Assembly: GCF_003990445.1 (NCBI RefSeq) | Contig: NZ_REEZ01000002.1 | Location: 127,121-191,120, forward strand | Direction: 5' to 3' | Length of the DNA stretch: 64,000 nucleotides | Source: Pararhodobacter zhoushanensis | Lineage (GTDB): Bacteria > Pseudomonadota > Alphaproteobacteria > Rhodobacterales > Rhodobacteraceae | In this document: piece by piece, positions 55,629 to 64,000 of the stretch | How the letters are laid out: every line of letters starts with the position of its first letter | How positions within the stretch are numbered: the first letter of the stretch is position 1 | Notes under the pieces: generated by a model | Seen by the model: the letters and a program-made list of their open reading frames with translations, nothing else | Database searches by the model: none | What the model was told of the DNA's origin: nothing | Program-made: the position numbers and the translations under genes

Positions 55629-55715
55629 TGGTGCGGTCGAGAAGACTCGAACTTCCACGGGGGTTAGCCCACAGCGACCTCAACGCTGCGCGTCTACCAA
55701 TTCCGCCACGACCGC
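55629..55715 (-). tRNA. tRNA-Leu (anticodon GAG)
   Basis: 87 bases including a genome-encoded CCA. Acceptor stem GCGGTCG/CGACCGC, D-arm with GGCGGAATTGGTAGACGC, anticodon stem CAGCG/CGCTG with loop TTGAGGT (anticodon GAG, reading CUC/CUU), a long variable arm typical of Leu, and T-arm with TTCGAGT. It lies on the minus strand between potA and a small ORF. Confidence 0.95.
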
Positions 55716-55780
55716 ACTTGGATTGGTGCGCTGCTCATAGCGGGTTCACCAAGGGATGTGAAGAGGGAATTCAGGCCGCT

Positions 55781-56128
55781 TCACGCATTTCTGCGCGGCC
55801 CGTAGCGGCGTTGCAGCAGCACCGCAGCGGCCACCGCCAGAAACAGGGCAGCGATAGCCACCAGTCCGGCTTTGCCGTCTGCACAAAAGATCCCCCGGTG
55901 CATGATCCGTTCGGGAAAAAGGGTGAAAAGCGCGGTCGCAGCCAGCCCGAAATGGTAGATCCCGCGCATCGTTCCGCGACGGCCGGCGATACCGCCGAGG
56001 GTCGCCGCACGCAGACCCCGGACCAGCGCTAACAGCGTCCACAGCGACAGCGCGGTGCAGCCGGTCACGGCGGTGGCGATAGAGTGCCAGCGGCCCCAGC
56101 AGCAGGACCAGAACCGCCTAAGCGACAT
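55781..56128 (-). CDS. Putative small membrane protein
   Basis: 115 residues if it starts at the ATG at 56128. Three hydrophobic segments (TAVTGCTALSLWTLLALV, YHFGLAATALFTLFP, GLVAIAALFLAVAAAVLL) with basic ends give a plausible membrane protein. The ribosome site is weak and I know no family, so it could be a chance frame in GC-rich DNA. It is divergent from the decayed LytTR gene. Confidence 0.45.
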   Translation of the reverse strand: MSLRRFWSCCWGRWHSIATAVTGCTALSLWTLLALVRGLRAATLGGIAGRRGTMRGIYHFGLAATALFTLFPERIMHRGIFCADGKAGLVAIAALFLAVAAAVLLQRRYGPRRNA

Positions 56129-56306
56129 GGATCCGGATCGCCGGGGGGTGCTTGAATAATCGGGGCAAGGCTTGTCATTGGAGGGCCTCGTCGCGTCTTT
56201 ATGCGTTGAGGTCGATTGCCCCCCAGTCCCGGTTGGTCGTGGTCCGAGACGTGAAAAACACGAAGATCTGCGTGAACGATACCGCCTGCGCCTTGCGCTT
56301 CGTGAA

Positions 56307-57040
56307 ATGCACGCAGCGTTCAGCCGTCCCGGCCCCTGGCTTATTGTCGCCGCGGTCGTGGTCGCCCTAGCGGATTCAAGGCCGTTCGGCACGCTGACCT
56401 CATTGGGATTCACCGCGCGCCTGACGTATTGGGCGGCGGTGGTCGTGCTGACACTGGGCGCGGGATGGCTGGCCATTCAGGGGTGCGTGCATGCGCTGGC
56501 GCGGCGGGGAATCGGGCGGATCGGGCACTGGCTGATCGCCAGCCTGACGGTTTCGGCGGTGACGGCGGCGGTGCTGGGGATGTTCAACATTCTGGCCTTT
56601 GGCTTTTACGTCACCGACCGGGGCGCGGCGGTCGACTTGCTGGCCTTGACCGTACCGATCGCGCTGGTCGTCACCGCGGCCTTCATCTGCCCCCCCCGCC
56701 CGCCACGCCGTAAACCACCAGCCCGCAACCGCCGCGCCTGTTGGCCCGGCTGCGGCTGGACAAGCGGTTCAGGCTGATCTCGCTGTCGATACAGGATCAC
56801 TCTGTCGAGGCGGTGACCCTCCGCGGCCGCGACCTGCGGCTGATGCGCCTGTCCGACGCCATCGCCGAAACCGGCGGCGACGGCGGCTCACAGGTGCACC
56901 GTTCGCACTGGGTGGCGCTGGATCAGGGGCGCGCGGAGCGGCGCGAGGGCACGCGCGGGCTGTTGACCCTGTCGGACGGGCACGAGATCCCCGTCAGCCG
57001 CACCTATGCCGCCGCAGCGAAAGCGGCCGGGCTGTTCTGA
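56307..57040 (+). pseudogene. Frameshifted membrane LytTR-domain regulator
   Basis: The first part reads MHAAFSRPGPWLIVAAVVVA with four membrane segments, as in Rhodobacterales membrane-LytTR regulators, but in this frame it runs to a stop after ARNRRACWPGCGWTSGSG (near 56777). The DNA-binding domain continues in another frame from about 56714: PPRLLARLRLDKRF, SIQDHSVEAVTLRGRDLRLM, VHRSHWVALDQG and SDGHEIPVSRTY, ending at 57040. A TAA at 56711 in that second frame means the shift lies between about 56714 and 56740. The true N-terminus is not resolved. A sequencing error cannot be excluded. Confidence 0.7.
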
Positions 57041-57068
57041 ACCCGGCCGCTTTATTAAGCGTCAGTGA

Positions 57069-58712
57069 TTACTTGCTCGCAGCTGGCGCGACGGGCGTCT
57101 GAACCTGCGCCTGCACCGGTGCCGCCATGCTCGGCGCGCTTCCGGTGGCCCCGTTGACCGCCGCCATGATCAGCGCATTGCGCGAGGCCGGGCCGGGCTG
57201 AAACGCCACCTCGGTTGTCATCGCGGTGGGGATGCTGGCGGTGAACCAGTCGGCGGCCAGATCGCGGCGCTGCACGGCGCCGATGCCCTGCATCAGGTGA
57301 TGCGCGGGCAACTCGCCATAGGCGGTTTCGCCCAGTGCGGTCAGGATCAGCGCCGACCCCAGTGCCACCGGCAGGTTGTCGGTCGCATAGCCACTGGACA
57401 GACAGACCCGCGCGTTCATCGCCAGATCGCTGGTGCTCATCCCCGAGGTCAGCATCCATTGCGTCATCCCGGCCAGCACCACGTCACGCGGCTGCAGCGA
57501 CAGGGCGGAAACATTGGCCTGCAGGGCGGTCGCCAGACCAGCGCACTGACCGGCCACGTCCTGCGGTGCCACGCCAAGCTGCGCCATCATCGCTTCGCCA
57601 TCGGCGATGGCATAGCCGCGTGCCAGGCAGAACTGTTCGTTCAGGGTAAACACCGGATCGGTCATCGTGTTCACATCGCTGTAACCGCCGTTGGCCGAGG
57701 TCACCAGACCCACGCGGTTGCAATGCGACGCGAGTGAAGTCTGTGCCGGACGGCTGCCGCCGCCGAAGAAGTTGGGCATACCGCCGCCAGTCGCGGTAAC
57801 GCCCGGCGCCGCCGCGTTGGGGTTTTGCACCATCGGCTGTGCTGCCGAGACCGGCGGGGCCAGCGGCGAGTCGCCTTGTCCACCCAGCGCGGCCACCGTG
57901 GTGGTCCCGCCTTCATTCAGGCGGCACGACGATTGCTGGCAGTCGAACATCGCGGGCGTGGCGTTGTTGGACTGAAAGTCGTTGCGGCGATAGCCGTCGG
58001 GCGTGGACACAAACACCTGCACCGTGCAGGCCTGCGCGTTACACCAGAAGGCCGAGCCGGTCACCGAGGTGTCGATGATGTAGTCGGTGCGCCCGTCACC
58101 GTTCAGATCCGAAAGCTGCACGAAGCCCGATCGCTGCACCAGCTGCTCGGCCGTCGGGTCCGAACTGGCGGCGATTTCATCGACCGCGTCAGCCACTTCG
58201 CCTGGCAGCCCATAAGCCCCGGCAGAGCGAATGCGGGTGCCGCCGCCCTGCATCTCGTCGCGCACGACGGTCAGCAACCCGCGCAAGCCGTCCTGATGGC
58301 GCTGCGTGACGCGCGTCACCTCGGGCCCGCCGATCTGCGCGCGCTGATAGGCCGAGATCAGGACCTGCCGCTCGAACACGGCCAGCGTGCCCGTAACCGG
58401 AAAGCCCAGATAGGCCTGATACTGCGAAATCCCGGCGCGGGACTGGCGGCCAAGCACCCCATCGGGCGTACCGACGTTGAAATAGAAATGGTTGAGGGCA
58501 GTCTGCACCTCACGCGCCTCTTGCCGGGCGGCCGAGGGCACGACATAGCGCGTGGTGCGCGTCGGTCGGCGCTGGCCCTGAATGGCCCCACCGATAATTC
58601 CACCGATAATTCCGCCCGCGATGGCGCTGCCGACATCGGCGCGGGCCTGACCGACCGAACCGGTCATCAATGCCGCCACAAGCGCGGTCGTCGTGAAAAT
58701 CTTGCGGTTCAT
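57069..58712 (-). CDS. Exported protein with peptidoglycan-binding-like domain
   Basis: 547 residues. Signal peptide MNRKIFTTTALVAALMTGSV...ARA, then a glycine-rich segment (GGIIGGIIGGAIQG), then a peptidoglycan-binding-1-like repeat (EVQTALNHFYFNVGTPDGVLGRQSRAGISQYQAYLGFPVTG), an acidic mid-part with GDGRTDYIID and several cysteines, and an alanine-rich C-terminus ending in VAPAASK. The N-terminal domain suggests wall association in the periplasm; the rest is unfamiliar. The ATG at 58712 follows a G-rich site. Confidence 0.88.
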   Translation of the reverse strand: MNRKIFTTTALVAALMTGSVGQARADVGSAIAGGIIGGIIGGAIQGQRRPTRTTRYVVPSAARQEAREVQTALNHFYFNVGTPDGVLGRQSRAGISQYQAYLGFPVTGTLAVFERQVLISAYQRAQIGGPEVTRVTQRHQDGLRGLLTVVRDEMQGGGTRIRSAGAYGLPGEVADAVDEIAASSDPTAEQLVQRSGFVQLSDLNGDGRTDYIIDTSVTGSAFWCNAQACTVQVFVSTPDGYRRNDFQSNNATPAMFDCQQSSCRLNEGGTTTVAALGGQGDSPLAPPVSAAQPMVQNPNAAAPGVTATGGGMPNFFGGGSRPAQTSLASHCNRVGLVTSANGGYSDVNTMTDPVFTLNEQFCLARGYAIADGEAMMAQLGVAPQDVAGQCAGLATALQANVSALSLQPRDVVLAGMTQWMLTSGMSTSDLAMNARVCLSSGYATDNLPVALGSALILTALGETAYGELPAHHLMQGIGAVQRRDLAADWFTASIPTAMTTEVAFQPGPASRNALIMAAVNGATGSAPSMAAPVQAQVQTPVAPAASK

Positions 58713-58880
58713 GATACCCCCAACATAATAAAGCAACCCTATGGCGAGAAGCGTAGCACCCAGACTCGCAAATCGCCAAGCACGGATTGCCCGTCAAAGA
58801 CGATTCGGACCCAGCAATCATTGACCCTAGCCCTTGGTTCGTTACCTTTCGCCTAACGAGACAATCAGGCGTACAGAAAA

Positions 58881-59540
58881 ATGGAATGGTCGGTGCTGCC
58901 CGGGCTTCAGCCCTATCCCGAGACCCTGGCAGCGATGGAGGCCCGCGTGGCCGAGATCAGCGCGGGCACCGCGGACGAGGCCGTCTGGCTGCTTGAACAC
59001 CCGCCGCTTTACACCGCCGGCACCTCGGCCCGGATCGAGGATCTGACCGATCCTGACCGTTTCCCCGTCTTCAAGGCCGGGCGCGGCGGGCAGTACACCT
59101 ATCACGGGCCGGGTCAGCGCGTGGCCTATACTATGCTCGATCTGAACCGCCGGGGTCGCGATGTGCGCTGCTTCGTCAATCAGCTGGAAGACTGGGTGAT
59201 CCGCACACTGGGGGAGTTCAATGTGACGGGCGAGCGGCGCGCGGGGCGCGTTGGCGTCTGGGTCACCCGGCCCGACAAGGCGCCCAACCTCGACGACACC
59301 GTGCGAGAGGACAAGATCGCCGCGATCGGGGTCAAGCTGCGGCGCTGGGTCAGCTTTCACGGCATCTCGGTCAACGTCGAGCCGGATCTGGAGCATTTTT
59401 CCGGCATCGTGCCCTGCGGGATCAAGGAGCACGGGGTGACCTCGCTGGTCGATCTGGGGCTGCCGGTGACGATGGACGATCTGGACGTCGCTCTGCGGCG
59501 ACAGTTCGACGGGGTGTTCGGGGCTGTCGCGCCGCGTTGA
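58881..59540 (+). CDS. lipB: Octanoyltransferase LipB
   Basis: 219 residues. It moves the octanoyl group from ACP to lipoyl-dependent enzymes. Motifs: [32 protein letters not shown] (substrate His), [22 protein letters not shown] with the catalytic Lys, and [17 protein letters not shown] with the catalytic Cys. Normal length; the start is the first ATG after a short gap. Confidence 0.96.
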   Translation: MEWSVLPGLQPYPETLAAMEARVAEISAGTADEAVWLLEHPPLYTAGTSARIEDLTDPDRFPVFKAGRGGQYTYHGPGQRVAYTMLDLNRRGRDVRCFVNQLEDWVIRTLGEFNVTGERRAGRVGVWVTRPDKAPNLDDTVREDKIAAIGVKLRRWVSFHGISVNVEPDLEHFSGIVPCGIKEHGVTSLVDLGLPVTMDDLDVALRRQFDGVFGAVAPR

Positions 59541-59636
59541 CGTCGTGTTGACAGCTCAGGCGGCGAATTCGTTGGTTTCTTCAGAAAGCCGCTCGTAACG
59601 ATACAGGGCCTTAACCCTTTCCACAGGAAATTCCTT

Positions 59637-60014
59637 ATGCCCCTGGCACCTCTGGCCACCCGCGTGTCGCGGGTCTTGGCGTCTGCCCTCGTGTTGACCG
59701 CTGGCCTTGGCCTGCCCGCCTTCGCGCAGGATCTGCACGCTGACTGGTCCAGCTTCAACGTGTTCAACGATTCCAGCCGTCCGATGATCGCCTATGCCGT
59801 GCAGCTGAGCAGCGGGCATTATACCGCCAATCAGTTGGCCGGACCGATGCAACCCGGCATCGGCCTGACCCTGAACCTGCAGGGCATGCTGGACGATGCC
59901 TGCGATCATGCCACCCGGATCGTCTGGGACGATGGCACGCCGCAGGATCTGATGGTGCCCTATTGCACGCTGGCGGCGGTGACGTTGACCGACAAGGGCG
60001 TCGCGTTCGAGTGA
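59637..60014 (+). CDS. Small exported protein of unknown function
   Basis: 125 residues with a signal peptide (about 1-30, ending GLPAFAQ). The mature part contains NVFNDSSRPMIAYAV, two cysteines (DDACDHATRIV and VPYCTLAAV) and no domain I recognise. Its last 55 bases overlap the convergent aminotransferase gene in the opposite strand, so both stop codons lie inside the other gene. Confidence 0.75.
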   Translation: MPLAPLATRVSRVLASALVLTAGLGLPAFAQDLHADWSSFNVFNDSSRPMIAYAVQLSSGHYTANQLAGPMQPGIGLTLNLQGMLDDACDHATRIVWDDGTPQDLMVPYCTLAAVTLTDKGVAFE

Positions 60015-61219
60015 TGCGCCCGGATGAGGCGGCCCAGCCGCTTCATCCCCTCTGCGATCATCGCTTCATCAGCGCATGAGAACGCAAGCCGCAGTGTGTT
60101 GCCGTTCGAGCCATCGGCGAAGAACGCGCGGCCCGGCACGAAGGCGACCTTCTCGGTCTTGAGCGACTGCGCCAGCAGCTCGGCCCCGTCCATGCCCTCG
60201 GGCAGAGTCATCCAGACGAACATGCCGCCCTCAGGCTTGGTCCAGCGCACGCCCTCGGGCATGTGTTGCGCCAGCGCCGCCAGCATTGCGTCGCGGCGGG
60301 CAGCGTAGACCGAACGCAATCTGGCGACATGCTCGGGGAAGATCGCGCGGGCAACGTGATCGGTGGCGATCTGGTTCAGGGTCGGGGAATGCAGGTCCGC
60401 GGCCTGCTTCATCAACACCAGCCGGGCGATCACCGGCTTTGCCGCGACGACCCAGCCCACACGAAGCCCCGGCGAGAGCACCTTGGAGAACGAACCGCAA
60501 TAGATCGTGCGGCACGCCTCAAGATCGCCCTTGCGCGCCAGCTCCAGCGCCAGAATCGGCGCGACCGGTGCGCCGTCATACCGCAGAACCTGATAGGCGG
60601 CGTCCTCGATCACGGCGATGTCCAGCGACTCGGCCATGTCGAGCAGTGCCTCACGCCCCGCCCGATCCAGCGTCTCGCCGGTGGGGTTGGCGAAATCGGC
60701 CGAGAGATAGGCGAATTTCACCCGCCCCCCGGCCTCGGCAGCCGCCTCGGCCAGCGCTTCGACGGGCCGGTTGCTGTGCGGATCAAGGCGTTCGTAGCGG
60801 GGCTGATAGGCGTTGAACGCCCCCAAGGCACCCATGTAGGTCGGCCAGGTGACCAGTGCCGTGTCGTCGGGATCAAGGAAGAGCTTCCCCAGATAATCAA
60901 GCGCTTGCTGTGAGCCCGAGGTGATCAGGATGTTGTCCGCATCGCAGGGCACGCCAATGTCAGCCATCTGCCCGGCGATCCAGTCGCGCAACGGCCGATA
61001 GCCTTCGGACACCGAATACTGCAACGCGCCGCCCGAGGCCGGGCCGGTCAACGTCGCTTGCATCGCGTCGGCAAAGGCCTGCGTCGGAAACAGGGCGGGA
61101 TCCGGGATGCCACCAGCAAAAGAGATGATCTCGGGCTGATCCAAAAGTTTCAAAAGCTCGCGGATCTCGGATGCTTTCATGCGTGTATTGCGCTCGGCGA
61201 GCACTTTTTGCCAATCCAT
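59960..61219 (-). CDS. PLP-dependent aminotransferase (class I, 2-aminoadipate type)
   Basis: 419 residues, fold-type I. PLP Lys in [33 protein letters not shown] and [16 protein letters not shown] are typical of 2-aminoadipate/kynurenine-type aminotransferases. No N-terminal GntR domain, so it is an enzyme and not a MocR regulator. The ATG at 61219 is chosen because GGAG lies seven bases upstream; the ATG at 61225 is too close to it. The end overlaps the convergent exported-protein gene. Confidence 0.9.
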   Translation of the reverse strand: MDWQKVLAERNTRMKASEIRELLKLLDQPEIISFAGGIPDPALFPTQAFADAMQATLTGPASGGALQYSVSEGYRPLRDWIAGQMADIGVPCDADNILITSGSQQALDYLGKLFLDPDDTALVTWPTYMGALGAFNAYQPRYERLDPHSNRPVEALAEAAAEAGGRVKFAYLSADFANPTGETLDRAGREALLDMAESLDIAVIEDAAYQVLRYDGAPVAPILALELARKGDLEACRTIYCGSFSKVLSPGLRVGWVVAAKPVIARLVLMKQAADLHSPTLNQIATDHVARAIFPEHVARLRSVYAARRDAMLAALAQHMPEGVRWTKPEGGMFVWMTLPEGMDGAELLAQSLKTEKVAFVPGRAFFADGSNGNTLRLAFSCADEAMIAEGMKRLGRLIRAHHSNATPLSVNVTAASVQ

Positions 61220-61555
61220 GACCATTCTCCTACGAAATCGGAGCGGAGAAGGCGCCCGACCGGGCACTATGTCAATGCAGCTGACCTATTGTTACAGCCC
61301 TGCCCCGGAATTTGTGATCACCCCGGGCGGATCAGGGCCTCAGGACGGCCCGCGCCGGTGGAAATCGGGGGCGAATCCCGTGTGTCCCCCAGAATGACCA
61401 TGATCTGCATCAAATTTTTCCACTCTGCGACATCAGGGACGTTGCCGCCGCGCGCCGGGCAATCTAGAACGGATCAAGGTCTCTGCTGCGGTTCTGCGCC
61501 GCAGCGGGGGATTCCGCGCAATGAAAAAATTCGCCTAGGGATACGGGAGCAACTC
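61220..61555. promoter_or_regulatory. Divergent promoter region with FNR-like site before ctaD
   Basis: 336 bases between the divergent aminotransferase and ctaD. At 61400-61413 lies ATGAT-CTGC-ATCAA, one base short of the FNR/FnrL consensus TTGAT-N4-ATCAA. A hairpin CTGCGG-N7-CCGCAG lies near 61485-61505, and GGGAG before the ctaD ATG is its ribosome site. No gene seen here. Confidence 0.45.
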
Positions 61556-63220
61556 ATGGCCAACGCAGCCGCTCATGGACATGAAGACCAGCGAGGGTTC
61601 TTTACCCGCTGGTTCATGTCCACCAACCACAAGGACATCGGCGTCCTTTATCTGTTCACCGCAGGACTTGTGGGTTTTGTCGCAGTAGCGCTCACCGTCT
61701 TCATGCGCCTTGAGCTGATGCACCCCGGCGTGCAGCACATGTGCATGGAAGGCGCGCGCCTGTTGGCCAGCTCGGATTGCGAAACGCCCAACGGCCATCT
61801 GTGGAACGTGCTCGTCACCGCCCACGGCGTCCTGATGATGTTCTTCGTCGTCATCCCGGCGCTGTTCGGCGGTTTCGGCAACTACTTCATGCCGCTGCAC
61901 ATCGGTGCGCCGGACATGGCGTTCCCGCGCCTCAACAACCTGAGCTACTGGCTCTATGTCGCCGGCGCTTCGCTGGCGGTCGTCTCGCTGTTCGTCCCGG
62001 GCGGTGAAGGCCAGAACGGCGCAGGTACCGGCTGGGTTCTGTACCCGCCGCTGTCGACCCGTGAGTCGGGCTACTCGATGGACTTCGCGATCTTCGCCGT
62101 TCACCTGTCGGGTGCCTCGTCGATCCTGGGTGCGATCAACATCATCACCACCTTCCTGAACATGCGCGCTCCGGGCATGACGCTGCACAAAGTGCCGCTA
62201 TTCGCCTGGTCGGTGTTCGTCACCGCGTGGATGATCCTGCTGGCGCTGCCGGTTCTGGCCGGTGCCATCACCATGCTGCTGACCGACCGCAACTTCGGCA
62301 CGACGTTCTTTGACCCGGCCGGTGGCGGGGACCCGATCCTGTACCAGCATATCCTGTGGTTCTTTGGCCACCCGGAAGTGTACATCATCATCATCCCCGG
62401 CTTCGGTATCGTCAGCCACGTCATCGCCACCTTCTCGCGCAAGCCGATCTTTGGCTATCTGCCGATGGTCTATGCGATGGTCGCGATTGCGGCGCTGGGC
62501 TTTGTCGTCTGGGCGCACCACATGTACACCGTGGGTATGTCGCTGACCCAGCAGACGTATTTCATGATGGCCACGATGACGATCGCCGTGCCAACCGGCG
62601 TCAAGATCTTCAGCTGGATCGCTACGATGTGGCGCGGCTCGCTGTCGTTTGAAACGCCGATGCTGTGGGCCTTTGGCTTCCTGTTCCTGTTCACCGTTGG
62701 CGGTGTGACCGGTATCGTGCTCAGCCAGGCCCCTGTCGACCGCATCTATCACGACACCTATTACGTCGTCGCACACTTCCACTACGTGATGTCGCTGGGC
62801 GCCGTCTTTGCGCTGTTCGCCGGGATCTACTACTGGATTGGCAAGATGTCGGGCCGTCAGTACCCGGAATGGGCAGGCAAGCTGCACTTCTGGGCGATGT
62901 TCATCGGTGCCAACCTGACCTTCTTCCCGCAGCACTTCCTGGGTCGTCAGGGCATGCCGCGCCGGTACATCGACTATCCGGAAGCCTTTGCGCTGTGGAA
63001 CTACGTCAGCTCGCTGGGCGCGTTCCTGTCCTTCGCGTCGTTCGTGTTCTTCATCGGCGTTGTGTTCTACACGCTGTTCTTCGGCAAACGCGTCACCGAG
63101 AACAACTACTGGAACGAGCACGCCGACACGCTGGAATGGACCCTGCCCTGCCCGCCGCCGGAGCACACGTTCGAGCAGCTGCCCAAGCGTGAAGACTGGG
63201 ATCACAGCCACGCCCACTAA
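61556..63220 (+). CDS. ctaD: Cytochrome c oxidase subunit I (aa3 type)
   Basis: 554 residues, twelve membrane segments. Heme/CuB ligands: low-spin heme His in [19 protein letters not shown], the crosslinked His-Tyr pair in [16 protein letters not shown] (A-type family), CuB histidines in [11 protein letters not shown], and the heme a3/a pair in [17 protein letters not shown]; the K-channel Lys is in [10 protein letters not shown]. The ATG at 61556 follows GGGAG. No other oxidase subunit is in the window, a known arrangement in Paracoccus-type genomes. Confidence 0.97.
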   Translation: MANAAAHGHEDQRGFFTRWFMSTNHKDIGVLYLFTAGLVGFVAVALTVFMRLELMHPGVQHMCMEGARLLASSDCETPNGHLWNVLVTAHGVLMMFFVVIPALFGGFGNYFMPLHIGAPDMAFPRLNNLSYWLYVAGASLAVVSLFVPGGEGQNGAGTGWVLYPPLSTRESGYSMDFAIFAVHLSGASSILGAINIITTFLNMRAPGMTLHKVPLFAWSVFVTAWMILLALPVLAGAITMLLTDRNFGTTFFDPAGGGDPILYQHILWFFGHPEVYIIIIPGFGIVSHVIATFSRKPIFGYLPMVYAMVAIAALGFVVWAHHMYTVGMSLTQQTYFMMATMTIAVPTGVKIFSWIATMWRGSLSFETPMLWAFGFLFLFTVGGVTGIVLSQAPVDRIYHDTYYVVAHFHYVMSLGAVFALFAGIYYWIGKMSGRQYPEWAGKLHFWAMFIGANLTFFPQHFLGRQGMPRRYIDYPEAFALWNYVSSLGAFLSFASFVFFIGVVFYTLFFGKRVTENNYWNEHADTLEWTLPCPPPEHTFEQLPKREDWDHSHAH

Positions 63221-63234
63221 GGCACACCATTTCG

Positions 63235-63265
63235 AAAGGCCCCGGTTCACCCCGGGGCCTTTTGC
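63235..63265 (+). terminator. Rho-independent terminator of ctaD
   Basis: Stem AAAGGCCCCGG / CCGGGGCCTTT (11 base pairs) with a six-base loop, followed by TTTGC, right after the ctaD stop. Confidence 0.9.
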
Positions 63266-63288
63266 TTTCCCCCAAGCATGAGCCCGCG

Positions 63289-63687
63289 ATGCCCCCCAAA
63301 GCCATCATCCCGCCCGGGTCCGGCGATACCGTCCGCCAGCTGGCGCTGTCGCCGGGTGTGCTCTCGGGCGGTCATCTGTTCCTTACCGGCATGACCGGCA
63401 GCACCCCGACGGGTGAGATGCCCGCCGACCCCGAATCGCAGTTCCGCAACGCCTTCGACAAGATCGGCGCGGTGCTGGCAGAGGCCGGGCTGGGCTTTGA
63501 CGCCGTGGTCGAGATGACCAGCTACCACGTCGGTCTGCGCGACCATTTCGACGCCTTCGCCGCCGTCCGGCGCCGCTATGTCCAAGACCCTTTCCCCGCC
63601 TGGACCGCTGTCGAGGTCGCGGGATAGCGCCGCGAAGGCGCGCTGGTCGAGATCCGCGTGATCGCCAGCGCGCAAACCCTGCTATAA
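63289..63687 (+). pseudogene. ridA: RidA-family protein with in-frame premature stop
   Basis: RidA enzymes hydrolyse reactive enamine/imine intermediates. The frame reads MPPKAIIPPGSGDTVRQLAL through FPAWTAVEVAG and then hits TAG at 63625-63627 (112 codons). In the same frame it continues RREGALVEIRVIASAQTLL and stops at TAA (63685-63687). That continuation is exactly the conserved RidA C-terminus, normally joined as AG-L-RREGALVEIRVIA, so TAG looks like a point mutation of a Leu codon (TTG to TAG). The missing part includes the Glu and nearby residues that close the active site. Sequencing error is possible. Confidence 0.75.
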
Positions 63688-63727
63688 GACCCCAGAACAC
63701 AGACCCATCCCAACACAAGGCGCAACC

Positions 63728-64000
63728 ATGCTGACCATCTGGGGCCGACGCGATTCCTCCAATGTGCAAGCCGTGATGTGGGCGGTGGCCGAGCTGGGCC
63801 TGTCCCACGCCCGCATCGACGCAGGCCACCGCTTCGGCGTCACAGGCACGCCCGAGTTTCTGGCAATGAACCCCAATGGCACGGTCCCGGTGCTACAGGA
63901 CGGCGACGGGCCGGTGCTGTGGGAATCCGCCGCAATCCTGCGGTATCTGGCCAACAGCTACGCGCCTGACAGCTTCTGGCCCGTCGAGCCGGGTGCGCGG
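63728..64000 (+). CDS. Glutathione S-transferase, 3' end outside window
   Basis: 91 codons from ATG at 63728, running off the window. The thioredoxin-like N-terminal GST domain is evident: MLTIWGRRDSSNVQAVMWAV (with the SSN motif that activates glutathione), MNPNGTVPVLQDGDG with the cis-proline, and LWESAAILRYLANSYAP (ES motif). The helical C-terminal domain is beyond the edge. Confidence 0.92.
   Translation, partial: MLTIWGRRDSSNVQAVMWAVAELGLSHARIDAGHRFGVTGTPEFLAMNPNGTVPVLQDGDGPVLWESAAILRYLANSYAPDSFWPVEPGAR

Noticed and set aside
56172-56306. Upstream extension of the LytTR membrane gene to a TTG at 56172
   Set aside because: No ribosome site and the added residues are unlike the family N-terminus, so only the part from 56307 is kept.

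Overview
The window is 64 kb of dense, high-GC DNA from an alphaproteobacterium. It is most probably chromosomal and most probably from the order Rhodobacterales (Rhodobacter/Paracoccus/Roseobacter relatives). The evidence is the trpC-moaC-moeA-lexA gene order, the rpoZ-rsh-DUF2062-pdxJ-acpS order, a lexA promoter with the alphaproteobacterial GAAC-N7-GAAC SOS box, a PutR-type Lrp regulator divergent from putA, a Hint/RTX secreted protein, and an aa3-type cytochrome oxidase subunit I with its own transcription unit. I see no phage genes, transposases, CRISPR array or replication origin.

Layout. 1-4.1 kb: partial GIY-YIG protein, ruvB, then a large repeat and an RTX/Hint protein. 4.2-10 kb: LysR regulator, guanine deaminase, a small secreted protein, an M20 amidohydrolase and an amidase. 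10.2-14.1 kb: a complete copper-responsive bufferin (gig/hvf) RiPP locus (precursor, MNIO enzyme, partner protein, DoxX) divergent from an ECF sigma/NrsF anti-sigma pair. 14.2-20 kb: pirin, rhomboid protease, PutA and its regulator. 20.2-29.4 kb: SuhB, GNAT, CarA, a two-domain glycosyltransferase, GntR regulator, HAD phosphatase, UbiH-like monooxygenase, DEAD-box helicase. 29.7-33.8 kb: cold-shock protein, small enzymes, and a copA-cueR copper efflux operon with a recognisable CueR promoter. 33.9-39.2 kb: molybdenum cofactor genes and trpC, then lexA. 39.4-45.6 kb: acpS back to rpoZ and folK on the minus strand. 45.8-50.7 kb: NYN protein, YqaA, and an overlapping ispH operon, then thioredoxin 2. 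50.8-55.4 kb: a polyamine-type ABC transporter. 55.6-64 kb: tRNA-Leu, a decayed LytTR regulator, an exported peptidoglycan-binding-like protein, lipB, an aminotransferase, ctaD, a RidA gene with a premature stop, and a partial glutathione S-transferase.

Two themes stand out. First, copper: copA-cueR and the bufferin locus are two separate copper-handling systems in one window, each with a readable promoter (a CueR-type long-spacer promoter, and a pair of divergent TGTAAC-N17-CGT boxes that probably respond to the ECF sigma factor). Second, a family of composite hairpin repeats sits directly after stop codons at about nine places. Three copies share a 26-base string exactly, five carry hairpins with the loop ATCGA, and three kinds of tail recur. 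They explain nearly all the larger non-coding gaps in the window and look like a genome-specific terminator/REP family.

Decay is visible in two places: an in-frame TAG cuts 19 codons from the end of ridA, and the membrane-LytTR regulator is split by a frameshift. Gene starts were set from ribosome binding sites and family lengths; product names come from motifs read by eye, without database searches.
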